Positions 34,523-49,500 of a DNA stretch of 64,000 bases are shown here, in pieces. Origin of the DNA: Liolophura sinensis (taxonomy: Eukaryota; Mollusca; Polyplacophora; Chitonida; Chitonidae). Both the position numbers and the translations under genes were made by a program. The DNA lies in contig NC_088306.1 in assembly GCF_032854445.1 (NCBI RefSeq), positions 20,431,764-20,495,763 of the forward strand, given 5' to 3'. Every line of letters starts with the position of its first letter. Position 1 is the stretch's first letter. The notes under the pieces are model-generated. The model did not search any database, was not told where the DNA came from, and was given only the letters and a program-made list of their open reading frames with translations.

Positions 34523-37500
34523 GTCAGTTCAAGGTTGAACCAGTTGGAGAGTTGGTAACTGTACGTGGCGAAAGCATGTACAGATCTAATATTTTTGTCA
34601 TTAAACAGTTTATCAACTGGTACAAAATGTGAACTGTTCTGACTTGTGTAATTTGTTGTTAACACCAACTGATTAGCGTTGGCTACATTTCCCACCGTTG
34701 ATTCTGAAAAATCTAAAAACTGGTATAATTTTTCAATGAATTAATAGTTGTATGTCATTCCGGATACATTTTATGTGGTTTTCACGATTTTAGCATTTTA
34801 GATGTTGATTTGAAAATGTGCATGTATATGTTTAGTTGTTTAGCACTTTCAACATTTGCAGTAAGAGATGGTTCAGAGAGTTGATTCAGAAGAAGTCATG
34901 ATGATGTGGCTATTAAGCGTCCTTCTCTATCAGTCACTAAGATACTGGAGGTCTTGGTTCAATCCCAGCTTTGGCAAGGAATCCCCAATATTAGGGACCC
35001 CAATTCGGGGACAGTTTAGGTCTTCCATGAAATATATTGTGCATCACTCACATGTACATACAATAGACACATGTATGTTCCAGGTGGGAAAGGTTGTGTG
35101 AAGTTGTTTCCTTCAGGTATTCAAGGTATCTCCACTCATAAAACGGATAAAGTCGGAAAAGTGAAAATATTTCTGAGTACAACATTAAACCCATATATAG
35201 GAAATAAATCAATCAAAATGGTGAAGAAAATAAGATAGATTGATGTAATTTTTATATACAGGTGAGTCGAGATTATGCTGTGAAGCAGATAGAGACCGGC
35301 CTGACTGACATCACAGATGCTGTCAGTAACCGCTTTACAGAAGAGGATTACCTAGGGTTAGAGGAAGCTGGCTTCTTTGTCTCTAAACTTGACCAGGTGA
35401 GTGTCCATATCATTACCAATGACATCACAGATGCTGTCAGTAAACACTTCAAAGGCTGGGATTCCCTAGGGTTGGAGGAAGCTGGCTTCTTTGTCTCTAA
35501 ACTTGACCAGGTGAGTGTCCATACCACTATTAGTGACACCACAGACGCTTTCAGTAACAACTTCACTGGAGAATTACATACGGCTGGAGGAAAAGGGCTT
35601 CTTTTTGGAGTTTGGGGTTAAGGAACCATTAAATGTATTTGTAAATACATAAACCCCAATTCATTTGCCCTAAAGAATTGAGTGGAAAATACATTTTAGA
35701 CACAATTAATGTTCATAAAACCTTACTTTTGCTGCTGGTACGTTCTACCAGAAGGATATCTTCCTACTGTCCTGTCAGACTTGAAAACAAAACCTTTGTA
35801 TAAAGATGAGTAAAACTCACAGAATTAGGCAACAGGAGAAACCTAAACCTGTCTTAAATTTAAGGCCAAATACAGTATACAGGTAGATGTAATTCCATCT
35901 TTGGCAGCTATTGGAGGCGCTAACAGAGGTGGGGAGAAAGGACATCCCTGGTAACTTTGAGATGTGGGCTCAGGACATCATTGCTCACAGCATGGCCGTT
36001 GCTCACCAGTGTACTGATGCCCACAGAGAGCTGATCATCAGTAACTGTCAGAGAGTACGTATATGTAGACCGAATTGTTTTGAAACCTTCAGTCAACGAG
36101 GATATTTAATCTCAAATTGAACAGTTTGCCCTTCACCTGACCACTAATAGTATAAATACAGGAGTAGAAAGGAGCACTATAGTCATTGTTTAACCTTTTC
36201 CTATGTGTGCAAGATGTTTATTCAGGCATATTCTGAAGGCATTATTTTGTGTAGACTGATAAAACTATACTATTTGTGAAGCCCTGAAATTGGCCAATCC
36301 AACCAATGAACAAAAAAATGCGCATAAATTACATTGAAAGTTGCTCTTTCATATGCAAAAAGGCTGAGGCATTAGGGTAGTAACAAGTGTATTGTTATGA
36401 CATGGATAACCTTAATGCTGCATGTACGCAATAATAACATGGATAACCTTAATGCCGCATGTACGCAATAATAACATGGATAACCTTAATGCTGCATGTA
36501 CGCAATAATAACGTGGATAACCTTAATGCCGCATGTACGCAATAATAACATGGATAACCTTAATGCTGCATGTACGCAATAATAACATGGATAACCTTAA
36601 TGCTGCATGTACGCAATAATAACATGGATAACCTTAATGCCGCATGTACGCAATAATAACATGGATAACCTTAATGCCGCATGTACGCAATAATAACGTG
36701 GATAACCTTAATGCCGCATGTACGCAATAATAACGTGGATAACCTTAATGCCGCATGTACGCAATAATAACATGGATAACCTTAATGCTGCATGTACGCA
36801 ATAATAACATGGATAACCTTAATGCTGCATGTACGCAATAATAACATGGATAACCTTAATGCTGCATGTACGCAATAATAACGTGGATAACCTTAATGCC
36901 GCATGTACGCAATGATAACATGGATAACCTTAATGCTGCATGTACGCAATAATAACGTGGATAACCTTAATGCCGCATGTACGCAATAATAACATGGATA
37001 ACCTTAATGCTGCATGTACGCAATAATAACATGGATAACCTTAATGCCGCATGTACGCAATAATAACATGGATAACCTTAATGCCGCATGTACGCAATAA
37101 TAACATGGATAACCTTAATGCCGCATGTACGCAATAATAACATGGATAACCTTAATGCCGCATGTACGCAATAATAACATGGATAACCTTAATGCTGCAT
37201 GTACGCAATAATAATGTGGATAACCTTAATGCCGCATGTACGCAATAATAAACATCAATTGTAATCACTGGCAGGGGTCTCTGTGGCCGAGGAGGTTGTC
37301 GACACAGTTCATCTGGGGCTGTGGTTTTCTCCAGGCCGTATTTTTTTTTTCTTTTACCCAGACATCTGACAACTTACAAAATATTCTTGAGTGTAGGATT
37401 TAAATCCTACCCTAATTCCTCAACCTTTTCACATAAGAGCAGCATTCAGTGTAGTTTATGCACATTTTTATGTTGATTTTGGACACCAAGCTACATTGGT

Positions 37501-40500
37501 TGGATATGCCAGTTTCAGGGCTTCACAAAAAGTGTAATTTTATCAGCCTACACAGAATAATGCCTTCAGAATATGCTTGAATAAAAACATGTGACATGCT
37601 TGAAGAAATACAGTAATCAAATAAAAAAAATTGACAAATTAAAACTTAACATTTGTGTTTTTTGTAGATTTTGCTTCAGAAAGGGAGACTACTGGAGTTG
37701 TTTGTGACATTCCGAGTAGGACATAGCCCAGTTAGTGCTGAAGTCAGGTAACTTTTATTTTCCACTTACCTTTCCTAAATATAAATAAATAATAAGTTAT
37801 CCAACATTAAGAGGAAACTGGACAGACACTGGAGAAAAATCCCAGACCATCCACAGGTTGCTGACAGACCTTCCCACGTACAACGGGAGAGGAAGCCAGT
37901 ATGAGCAGGACTTGAACTGACAGTCCTGCATTAGTATGACGCCCCCGAGCCATTGTGCTGTGCTAGCACACTAATCACGTGGATGTGGAGGCCTCTTGAT
38001 TGAGTTTATCCAGTTCGTAATCAGGGCAAGGCAACCCCATACCGAAGGAAAGGAGATCTGCAATGTGTTCTCACTTTTTACTGTGAACTACACGTTAATT
38101 CAAATTAGTTTGGTGTAAACTAATCATAAATAGCAGTGTAACAGCAACTTAACATTATAACAGTTTTCTGGTCGCTGTGAGTCCAGCTCATGTTGGCTTC
38201 CTTTCGGACCATAAGTAGGAAGGTTTTTGGCAGCCTGTGAATGGTCGTGGTTTTCCTCAGCTCTGCCCTGTCGCATAAGTGAAATATTCTTGAGTACACC
38301 CTAAGACACCAGTCAAATAAATAAATAAATAAATTTCAACACATATCTGCAAATACTAAGGACAGTATAGTAGAGCCTTTTCCCTAACGAAATGGACCTT
38401 GAAACAAACTATTTCATGACAAAAATATGGATGTGACACCAATATCCTCTAGGCCCCTGCAGATCACCATAGAATGGGATGTTTTCAAGGCAGTTAACTC
38501 AGTTGGAAAAATTCCACAAAAAATAAGTCGAACTATTTTTCTGGACAGTTTTTAATGTCTTTCATCTGATACATACTTCATTTTATTCTGTTCTTTGCCT
38601 TTAACATTGTAATAGCTGTAAGCGCATAGATGCCAGGGACAATATGTTTGATTGTTTATGTTAATTAAGGGAGGACTATGATGAAGTGTGTGAGGGACTG
38701 ATTGATGAATTCTGTGACCTTGAACGCCATGTCAACATGGCTGTCCTTCACCTTATTGTGCTCACATTCTGCCAGACAACGGAAACTCTGGACAAACTTG
38801 TCCAAACAGCCATGCAACAAGCGGTATGTATGGGGTAGAGTTGTAATAAACAAACAGATTATAATGCAATAAAATCAAATTTCTGCTATAGTTTGTGTTT
38901 AAAAGTTAACACTTTTGCTAAACAGCCCAAAAAACGATTTAGTGTTAAAGGATTTAAGATTAACTCTGGTCCAAGATCAGTAGAAATGCAGTATGTAAAT
39001 ATGCACTTTCAGAAGCACATAATGATACTATTGATGCCGACACTTAGTTACACCGAATGTGATGACTTAAGATTCTCACCTGAGACTTTTGTGTCTGACA
39101 CAGGTGACTGGGGGTGAATGGTTCTCTGTGCTGAACCATCACATTGTGATATTTGGAGAGCATGCAGACAAGGTGTGCCAGGTGGCAAGTCTAGCAGCAG
39201 CAAGCTCCACAGACGCCAAACGTAAGCGTACAAATGTGGCATGGAAAGTGTCATAGCATCTCTGATAAAAAGAGATCAGACAATACATTATTGTGCAATA
39301 ATCTGGTTTAAATCTCCAGTGCGAAATCTCATTTAATATTTTTTTGCGCTGTATTTTTGTGCACTAATAATCAAGGCTTGAAATGTTTGTTTTAAACTTC
39401 GAGCCAATAATTTTTTTGATACCCAAAGTGGCTCCCTTGGGTATAGAGGATATTGCTCAGTGAACGTTGAATATAACCTTCACTCTGCAATATTCCATTT
39501 ATTATCAATATTTTGACAATATCATGGTGGGTTTAAGGGATTTGAACAAGTTTAAGCAGTGTTTTTAGTTTAGTTTACTTGTGTATACTGTGTGACGTCA
39601 TACACATATTCAGAAACATACATAAATGCTGCTAGAAGTTCATACGTGATATGTAGGTAGCAGCTCAAGACAAGGAACTCTTTAGAAATCCGGTAGAGAA
39701 GATTGTGCTGAATAGAGTAACTGGGTTGACACAAATGTTAACAATGCCAAGCTCCTTACCCGTTACCTTATATATTTATTTGATTGGTATTTAAATGCTG
39801 TACTCAAGAATATTTCACTTGTATGATGTTGGCCAGCCTTATGGTGGAAGGAAAGCGTAGGGGAAACCCACGAAAGACCTTCCCACATACGACTTGAGAG
39901 GAAGCCTGCTGGACTTGAACTCACAGCGACCGCATTATTGAGAAGCTTCTGGTTCATTTTGCTGCGCTGGCACGCTTACCACCTCAGCCATGGAGGCCCT
40001 GTTACCTTATATAATAAAGCTGCATGAAAGTCATTTACCACTTGTATACTAACCATAAGCCTATGCTGGAAATAGCCTGGACTTCAGTATATAAGCTAGA
40101 TTAGAGGCTTGGGGGAAAGTGACGCTCTATTTCAATCCAGTTATCTCCTAAATAGCTTTTATGTACCAAAATCTTCATGGTTTATAAAGGGTGTTCAAAA
40201 ACAGACTTGTGGAATTAAATGCTGAGGTTTTTTTCATTAGAATCTAGAACCAAAAGCAGCATGAAGTTTATATTGGATCATATATTTAATCAATTATAAC
40301 ATTTACTTCTCTCTAAAGCTTGAAATATAAAACTTCTATTATAATTAAATGGTGTGTAACATATATGAAGACTTTTTTTAACGACCACCTATTGTACAAT
40401 GACGATGGGCTCTAACGATTTCCACTAGGAATAAACAAGGAATATCACCACTTGTATCACGCTCATGAATCTTCATAACATGATGATTTTTGTTGCCAGG

Positions 40501-43500
40501 TGTGAGACGTATACGATTGTGCATTCACCGCTTAGAGCAGCTTGACCCCGAAGTCGTTCCCGCGGCTGTGGCATGCCTAAAGTCTGGGGGTGACAGACAG
40601 GCCATACAGCATATGAGGCTGCTGAAGGAGGAGTGGAGACACGAATTTGAAGAGCTGCTCCAGGTCTTGGATGATATGACAGACCCCAGAATCTTCATGG
40701 ATGTCTCAGGTATGACCCTCAGGTGTTAGATGATAGGACAGATCCCAGAATCTTCATGGATGTCTCAAGTATGGATTTGAGGTGTTATGTAACAGACCTC
40801 AGAATTGCCATGGGTGTTTGACTCTCAAGTACCAATATTAGATGATACATCAGATCTGAAGCTTTGCTTTGCTCAGCCCGACCTTATTTGTAAAGTAATA
40901 CCCTCTGTTACATACTTAGTCTTCAGGAACGCTGTTCTTACAGTTATATGCCATTATTTGGGCGAGGTTGTTTAATAGTGTTACAGCGTGCAAAGACGCA
41001 GGAGTTTTTCACCAGTGCACTCTCTGTGAGTCCAGCCCATGCTGTCTTCTTCTCAGGCCATAAGTGGGAAGGTCTGTCATCAACCTGCACACAGTCATGA
41101 GTTTTCCCCAGACTCTACCCAGTTTACTCCCACCATAATGCCAGCGGCCATTGTATAAGTAAAATATTCTTGAGTACAGCTTGAAACACAAATCAAATAA
41201 ATAAATAAACTGGCCGTATAATGGCACTCTGTTAAACTTCTTTACACTCTGTAAACTTGTTTACCATTATCACATTACCTACACAGTTGCTTCACTTTAA
41301 AATTAAGGTTAATAAAAAAAAAAAATTCGCTTTTTTTTTTATATATTCGTTTTTTATGTCAATTTGGAGAACTTTTTCACCTTAGAATTTGAAATATAGC
41401 TATCCTGTGTGTTTGGATCATGAGCCCAACCTGATGGCATTGTGTTTTATTCAAGCTGGCCTTGATACATGTAGATATGTCTTGAAAATTCTTTTTTTTT
41501 TCTCTATAGAGGAGCAGCTAGTCCAGGACTTGAACACATGCAATGGCCTTCTGATGGTGCATGACCTAGAGGAGATTGCGGACGTCTTTCATGCTATGGC
41601 TGGCAAAGCGCGTCGTGTCGTCCAGGTCGCCAAGCAGATCGCAGATGCCATGAGGACCCGCTGTACAGGAACGGGCTGATGGTGTATGTCGAGAGCTGCG
41701 CAAAGGTGAGTCTGGAGTCTGCTGTGGAAGGCAAAGTCTAGGATTTGAAGAATTCTGTAGCTTCACTAGATTTTCAAACGAATTCAGGAATACATAGCTC
41801 TCCTTTACGTATTTTATTTATTTGATTGGTGTTTTAAGCCGTACTCAGGAATATTTCACTTATACGAGGGTGGCCAGCGTTATGGTTTGAGGAAACCAGA
41901 CAGAGCCCGAGGGAAACCCATGACCATCTGCAGGTTGCTGGGAGACCATATTTATTTTATACTTGATTGTTGTTTATTGCCACACTCAAGACTTTTTCGT
42001 TTTCACTGTTATAGCCCGTGTACTGTTTAGAGGAAAAAAACAGTAATTGGTATGCATGCAATCTTTTTCTTTAGTATTTGTTATCTGCAGTTGCGGAGAT
42101 ATAAAAGTAGTCTCTAAAAGTTACTACAGTTAAGTATTCCAGAATGCATTCAGAGAGTTAAAACAATACTTCAGTTCCAAAATGAGGCTGTTCATGAGTA
42201 ATTTCCAGTAGTAACCGTACGTTCGGAATAATTTGGTGCCTTGAAGGGGCTGTTGTCATAAGTTGCACACTCTCTGTGGGGAGTAGGGGATTACTGGTAG
42301 TCGATCAGTGACAATAGTTCACATCTCCGTCACTCCTCAGTGAGCCTCACAGGGAAAGACACTGCCGTGTTTTGATAAGATTTAACTTTCTGTGTGATTG
42401 GATGCCTGTTTTTGAATTATGCCATTGTCAGGGTTTAATACTTAAGATTTAAGGCCACTGTTAAGGTAGAACAGCGAGCGCATCTCAGATCATTGCAGGA
42501 GTGTATGAAGCAGACCTAGCAGCTCCGTACGGTAGTTAATCTGAAATCTGCTGTCAGCTTCAGTCATGGACTCAGGTTTCCATGCATACCAGGCTTGGAC
42601 AGTTGTGGGGGTTTTGTAGCCTACCGGCCAGTGTCACAGTGCACTTAATGTTGAATTGTGTACTATTTAATGTGCGTTTGCCGAAATACGAGGAAATCTT
42701 GGCTTGGAATCTAATAATAAAACCAATGTTAATAGTTCGTGTCCATTCTTGAGGCCCTTGATGTGGCCAGAGACATCTGGTGTTGGCTCCTGCTGATCAA
42801 GCCCTGTTTAAAAGCTTTTATTGCCACATTAAAAATAAAACCTGGTTGAAAAGTTTTTTCACAGTAAGTAATGGTTCATTCATTAGCCATTTTATGTACC
42901 TGTAACCCAGCTGATGATGTGGGAAAGCTCATTAAAATATATATTATCAGCGTGATACATACAAGCTGTGAATTTCTATAATATTTTAATCAGGATTTTT
43001 GTTATCTGGTAGTAATTTGTGAAACCAGTACTTGTATCGGGTGTTGTGCATGGGGTCTTGATTTTTGTTATCCACATACATATTGTATATTTTGCCTCAC
43101 TCACGTTCAGTTGAGGACTTAGTCAAGATATTTCAGTTTCTTGTAGTCAGAATGAACTGAGTGAGGTTTCCGAGAGATGGGTGTTGAGGTACCTGGTAAT
43201 GTATTTACTGAGGCCATGTCATACTGTGCATCATTCATAACTTTTGAGCATACCTTTAGAGTGATTAGTGCATAAATGCACTTGGGAATTTCACAGTTCT
43301 TCTCTTTAATCTAGACATTTATTAGGCAAATGGTATGTATGGTGTTGCGTCTGCAAATGACCTTTCAGAACCTCGCATGTCCCAGTCCTGCAGGTGCCAG
43401 CTGAAATCTACATGGTTTGTATTCTTGTTCGGGGTCTGGGAAATCGGGCCTGTCATCTTTTCAGTCGGATCTAACCACTTGAACTTTGTTTTCTGAGCGA

Positions 43501-46500
43501 ACATTGTTTATATCTTTTCTGTGAAATTGCCGATGCCATTCACGGCAAAATGTGCTCCTCAGAGCTTGATACTCACTCAAGGTCATCTGGTATGATCAGT
43601 GGGTTTTGTATGGTAAAGTTTAAAGCCCCATTTAGCTAATTTAATTACAAATGTACATGAATGTACATGTATTACTAGCTTTTTCTTGAAATGCATGTGG
43701 TAATATGTTGCCAACCTTCGTTTAAAATTAATCTAAAAAGAGTGTTCCGCTATCAATATTTTTATCTTTTCTTAAACAAGCTGAATCATACTGAAAAATG
43801 ACATCGTGAATTGCCTTGTACAAGCTGTCAGGATAGGCTGGCTTTATAGGCCTATTCCAGCTGGCACAGCGATGTAACCTGCAGTGAGGTCAATTATGAC
43901 AAATATTGGTCAGTTTGAATTTGTTGTTATAGGTTCGCAAGTTATTATTAGACACTGTAAATCTTATATCTTTAAAGGTTTCATAAAAAAACAATAATAA
44001 GTCTTTCAATCAATTAAATAACTAAGATCCATATCCTGTTTGGCGTTGGTTTAATCCGCTCGTTAGTGTTTCTTGTTTTACCTGTTGTAGTTGTTACGGG
44101 GACACGTGACTCTCTCTCAAGAGCATTAGAACACCCTGACAACCAGACTGAACTGGAGACACTGAAGCGACGGTTACATCGGATCCCTGAGGGGGTTGGG
44201 CTTGTCAGAGAGGCTCTGAGTAAGCAGGCCCACCCTGATATCCTGAGTCCTCTCAGGCTGAATGTCAGACACAGCAGAGGTAGGCTAACATTATACTGGA
44301 AATATTTTCAGTAAACTTCTAAACCCTCTGTCGGATTTTCACATCACATGTTTTGTTGGGGGGGGGGGGATTCTTATTTTATTGTATTTATTTATTTTTT
44401 CTTTACAATCAAAGGATGATGGAGAAGACTTCATCATGAAGATAGTTTACCCACAGTTACGATAGTTTCAACACAAGGTGGGCAGGTCCATTGCTTGCTC
44501 AGGTAGTTTTATTTTTTGGGACTGCCACTGAGCAACCTCAGGTATTAATGTCATTGTAACCACCATTAAATGTAACATACAGTGATTATGACCAGTTACA
44601 AAGGTCAGATCAAGAAATGTGCCTGGGATTTACCCTGATTCTTCAACCTTTTCAACCTTCTCTGAAACCACTATTTTAAAACATTCTGAGAGAAGTATGG
44701 GATGTAAAAAAAAAAATAAATTGCACAGCTTTATGAAGCTTGCATCTTTAATCACACAGACAAATCATTTTAGCGTTGTTTTCATGATAATTGTATTCAG
44801 AAATTCCACTGAAAAAGTGCTTTGGTGGTTTAAGAGATTGAAGATTTACAGTAAGTTACATATTCTCTTGTTTAAAGGTAAGCTACAGGAAAAGAAGAAA
44901 TCTCGTCAGCCTCTCCCTGAGGCTGGCCAGAACAAGGAGAATGAGGGAGATGTAGGCCTGGCTGCTGACAACCCCTTCGTATCATCCCCACCCCCATACT
45001 GGTCCAGAGAAAGGGTGGAGAACGAGAGTAGAAACCTTGCCCCTTTGTCTTTCAATGGTAGTACACTGTCAATACAATACTTAAGGAGTTTATTTTTTCT
45101 ATTTGTCAGTAGGGTAACATCCAGCCTTCCAAACAACTGTCAAAACACCTTTTTATAGTCAATAGAATTCAACTTTGTAACAACTTTGACTTCATTTCTG
45201 TGAATTAGGGCTGTCTGTCCCATGCCCTACAAAAGGTGCCAATTTGTTGTTGAAATTTCCACAAACTATATCATTACTGCTTTTAGTAAAATATTTATCA
45301 TGTGTTCTTGAACTTCTTTGGCCTGTTGTCTCTTGTCTGTGGGAATTGTGGCCTGTCAGATTCTGAACCAGTTCATATTTTCAGATACCATTGCCAAGGG
45401 AACCAAACCCTCGTGTGCGCATAAACCTCAGGAAAGGGACACCCCACAGAGACAAAGGTATAATACCAGGAGTGTACATGTATCCCTCTGTTTCTTATTT
45501 CTTGAAGTTGGTTAGTGTAGTAGGGCAGCACAGTGACCCAGGAGCCTCTCTCCAAAGCTATCGCTGTAAGTTTAAGTCCAGTTCAGGTCCAGACTGCGGA
45601 TGGTTTGCCCAGGTTTCCTCTCATCATAATGTTGGCTGCTGTTGAATAAGTGAAAGATACTTGAGTACGACATAAAACATTAATCAAATAAATAAGTAAA
45701 TAAATTATTCTATATGATATTAATTTACTCCTGTTGACTTCACCAGACTCATATATTTCATTTGAAATAAAAAATTTTGCTGGCTTAAGAATCCTAGGTC
45801 AAATGACATGAATTATTCTAGTTTAACGTGCAGCAGTAGCAATAATTTAGATACCTTTAGATAATTTAGAGCATGGATTGCAATTATTCTTAAACTACCA
45901 CTCCATTTTAATGACTTATGGGGGAAACACTACAGTTTTGTAAAATAAAGATGGAGGATGGAGTTGTTAGTAGATAACAGTGGAACAAGTTAGAGACCTA
46001 ACGGTCTTTTTTATCAGAGACGAGGGTTCAGATCGCCACACCAGCTGGAAGCGCAAAGTTACCATGGCGACGCCAGAACACAAGGTATTTGACCATGCAG
46101 AGTAGATGTGCATCTGCTGTTTTATTTTTACATTTAAGGAAATTTTTATTCTGTGGCTAAAGCAGTTTAATGGATAACAGTGTTCCTATTATTCCACCTT
46201 CACAAATCAGTGTTGTAATATTGATCAATGTTGTAATATTGATAAGGACAGGAAATAGATTTACAAAGTGTGTGTATTGTGGGTAGCATATCACGTAGCA
46301 GTTACTGCCTGAGGTGAAGGTGTTTAGGTAAGATGATCACAGCAAGTCACAGACAGAATAGTTTCATTGTTTTTGGTAAGGGTCATTTGTTTTCCGTAAT
46401 CTTAGTTTCAGTTCAGTCTTAGAAGTTTAGAGGAACTTTCTGCATGTTAAAATTTACATGAATTAATACATATATATATGTAAGATTTGCAATTAAATGC

Positions 46501-49500
46501 AAACAGGCTTATCTAACATTGTATTTTATTTTCACTGATTTAATATGCTGAAGAAGCTCTAGTGCGAGGTGAAAGCATAAATTTTATATAGCGTTGCACT
46601 TTTGTGTTTTCATGTTTTTCACCTTACATTTGTAAAATCAAAACTGAAAAAACAAATGGCTGCATGTGGCTTTCATACCGAAGACACACTCTCTCTACTC
46701 TAGGGAGTGAGGGGAGGTGTTTGAAGCAGCCAGATTTTAAATGGAATCTGCAAAGTTAGTAGCTCACATGAACACCCGTTACAAGAAACTTGAACACCTG
46801 TTACAAAAAACTTGAACATCAGCTACAAGTCACTTGAACACATGTTCAAATAAATTACACAGCTATGTACGATGAATGACTTGCAGCAAACAATGGAGTC
46901 AGTGTGTAGTTTTTATTATCCATAGTTCTTTAACACTGCTCATTGTTTTTAATGTTCACAAGCAAATAATATGGATGTGTGAATGTAGTAATCTTTGTTT
47001 CAGTTTAATCACCTGACATATATTTCACATTAGTGTTTTCTTTGCCTTTAACATTCTGTGTTAACCCATACATGGACCATTACAGAGAGCGGGAGACAGT
47101 TCTAAACTCACAGACACAGAAGATGGTCACAAGGGAGATGACTCCGCTGACAAACAAGACAGCTATTCTCCCAGCAGATCTGGCAAACCTAGCAGTGCCA
47201 AGTTGTCCCCAGCACTCAAACCTAGGGGTAAGCAGAAGATACTTTTACTTTAAAAAAAGCAGAATTAGTACCTTTTCTGCTTTTATCAAACTTGCCCTTT
47301 AATACATTTATCTCAATGCTTTTATAACCAGAGATGGACAAAGATGATATGAAAATGGCAGAAGTACTGCATAATGTGATTCTGATGTGTAGCCTTTGAT
47401 ATGAAGGCACCAATACTTTTTTGTACTAGTACATAAAATCTATGGCAAATCAGTCAGGCTTTTCCAAGTAAAATGGAAGTAAAATGACATTATAGCATAT
47501 GAGTTATGATCCTTACTAGAAATAATGCTACATGTTGTATCTCGTTAATTGATCCTATTGGCACTTTTGCAAAAAGGTAAATTTTGTCCACGACTAACTT
47601 GCTCAGTTTTACTGATTCGGAGAGAAATGTTGATTATTAAAAGGTGCTATAAGGTTAGTTTGGATGGTAAGATAATATTTTATCACATTTGTTTGCCTTA
47701 AAGGTGGAGAAAACATAAAAATGACATGAAGTTCTAATGAAAGAGTGCAAAAAGTTATCCCTACAGGTGGTCTTCATTATTTTTTCTGATTTTTCCTTAA
47801 GGAGAAAAAGAGACTTGAAAATAATTTTTGTATGGTGGGTATTTGGGACCACCTTTTGGTATTTATAATCTTTGTCTAATGATGTCATAGATGAGGATGT
47901 AATACACGTTTGAAAAATATTTTTCCACTAGAATTTGTTCTTTTCAGCTAACAAATGTATTAAACCGCAATTTGGATCATATTTATATTTTTAATATATT
48001 CATAAATATTATCATAATTTAGGTTAAATGCATATGTTTCGATATAAACAACAAATTTGAATTGAAATAAATTTATTAGGCCAGCATCACATCCTTATTT
48101 AGAACATTATTATGCAACAATGATAAATACAAAAAGTTGGCCCCAAATAACCACCATACAAAAATATTTTCTAATACCCTTTTCTCTTGAAAAAAAAAAA
48201 AAATTAAAGATCATATTTGCAAATAAGTTTTGACGCTCTTTCATCTGATTTTGGCATCATTTTTATGTTTTCTTCTTTAAAAAATGCAATTTTGTTGGCA
48301 AAATTTTAGGTCATTTAGGGGTCCTTGCTTTTACACATCTTCAAACAGGATGTCTTTCTGTATGTGTTCCAAGCAATTCACTGACATGATGAAACCATGG
48401 AAAAAACGTGAAAAATTTGTAATTTCTGTGGAGATAACGTATAGATTGCTTTGAATATTGCCTTCTCTCTACTTTGTCATTTTCATTTATTCCAGTGAGT
48501 CATTCTGACCCTAACTCACCAAGACATTGGCAGGGGAACACGATGGCACCAAGGTCTGTACTATTACCAAGGTTTAAATCTAGTACATAATTATTTAATC
48601 TTTAATTATTATCATTTTAATAATGTAGTTGTAAGATTTATGTTGTAGATTCATTTGGATCAATTCTTGCATGACATTACCAAGTGGATTTGAGTGAGTG
48701 AGTGAGTGCTTGGAGTTAAATGTCGTACTTAAGTGGATTTGAAGGTACCGTTAGGAGACAATTGTCATCAATTCACAATTTTCTAATTTTTCAGAGAGAC
48801 TGTTGATTCTAAAAAGAGCAGTCCACCAAGAAAGACTGAATTGGATTTCAGGGTAGGATTTGTCTTGTTATTAACATTGTTAAAGCTTTCCTTTATCCCC
48901 TTTTCTTCATTGCCATGCTTTTGCTTTGACACCATACTTTTTCCTTGACACCATACCTTTTCCTCGACACCATGCCTTTCCTTTGTCATCTTGCCTTTCT
49001 GTTGAGACCTTTTCTTTCCTTTCAAAATAATAGTTGTTCCTCATATCACCAGTAATCATGGATATGCTAGTCCACGTCAACAAATATGTCAAGTTTTAAA
49101 TGCTTTTGAATCAATACCAGTTTGTGTTTATTGTTGTTCCAACGACATGTGACAGGTTTTGTTTAAGCCATGCAGATATCATGCACACTTTTGTTGTTGT
49201 TATCACAGATGACGTTGGGGTCAGATCTGAAAGACCTTGATAACCCGATAGTGAATGTCGCCCGGGAGATGTGTGCCCTTAGCAAGAGTGTGGAGGGTTT
49301 CACCAAGGCAGGACAGGACAGAATGGTAAGATCAGTTACAAAGGTCAGGGGAGGGAATGTGTGCCTTAAAATATAGTTGTCCCAAAATATAAATAGGGCT
49401 TTATGCCGATAAATTAATCATTGCAGTTGAGGGGTGTGTTGAAGTCATATGAAAAGTTCCGACTGATAAGTTTAGGGGTTCAAATCCAGTTCCTGGTCAG

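Noticed and set aside
36400-37251. CRISPR-like array
   Set aside because: Units are directly adjacent with no unique spacers, inside an intron of an animal gene; it is a minisatellite.
44619-45158. 179-codon plus-strand ORF as a single gene
   Set aside because: Only 44878-45057 is kept, as vinculin-like exon 14; the upstream part is intron (with a repeat fragment) and the downstream part passes a clear donor.
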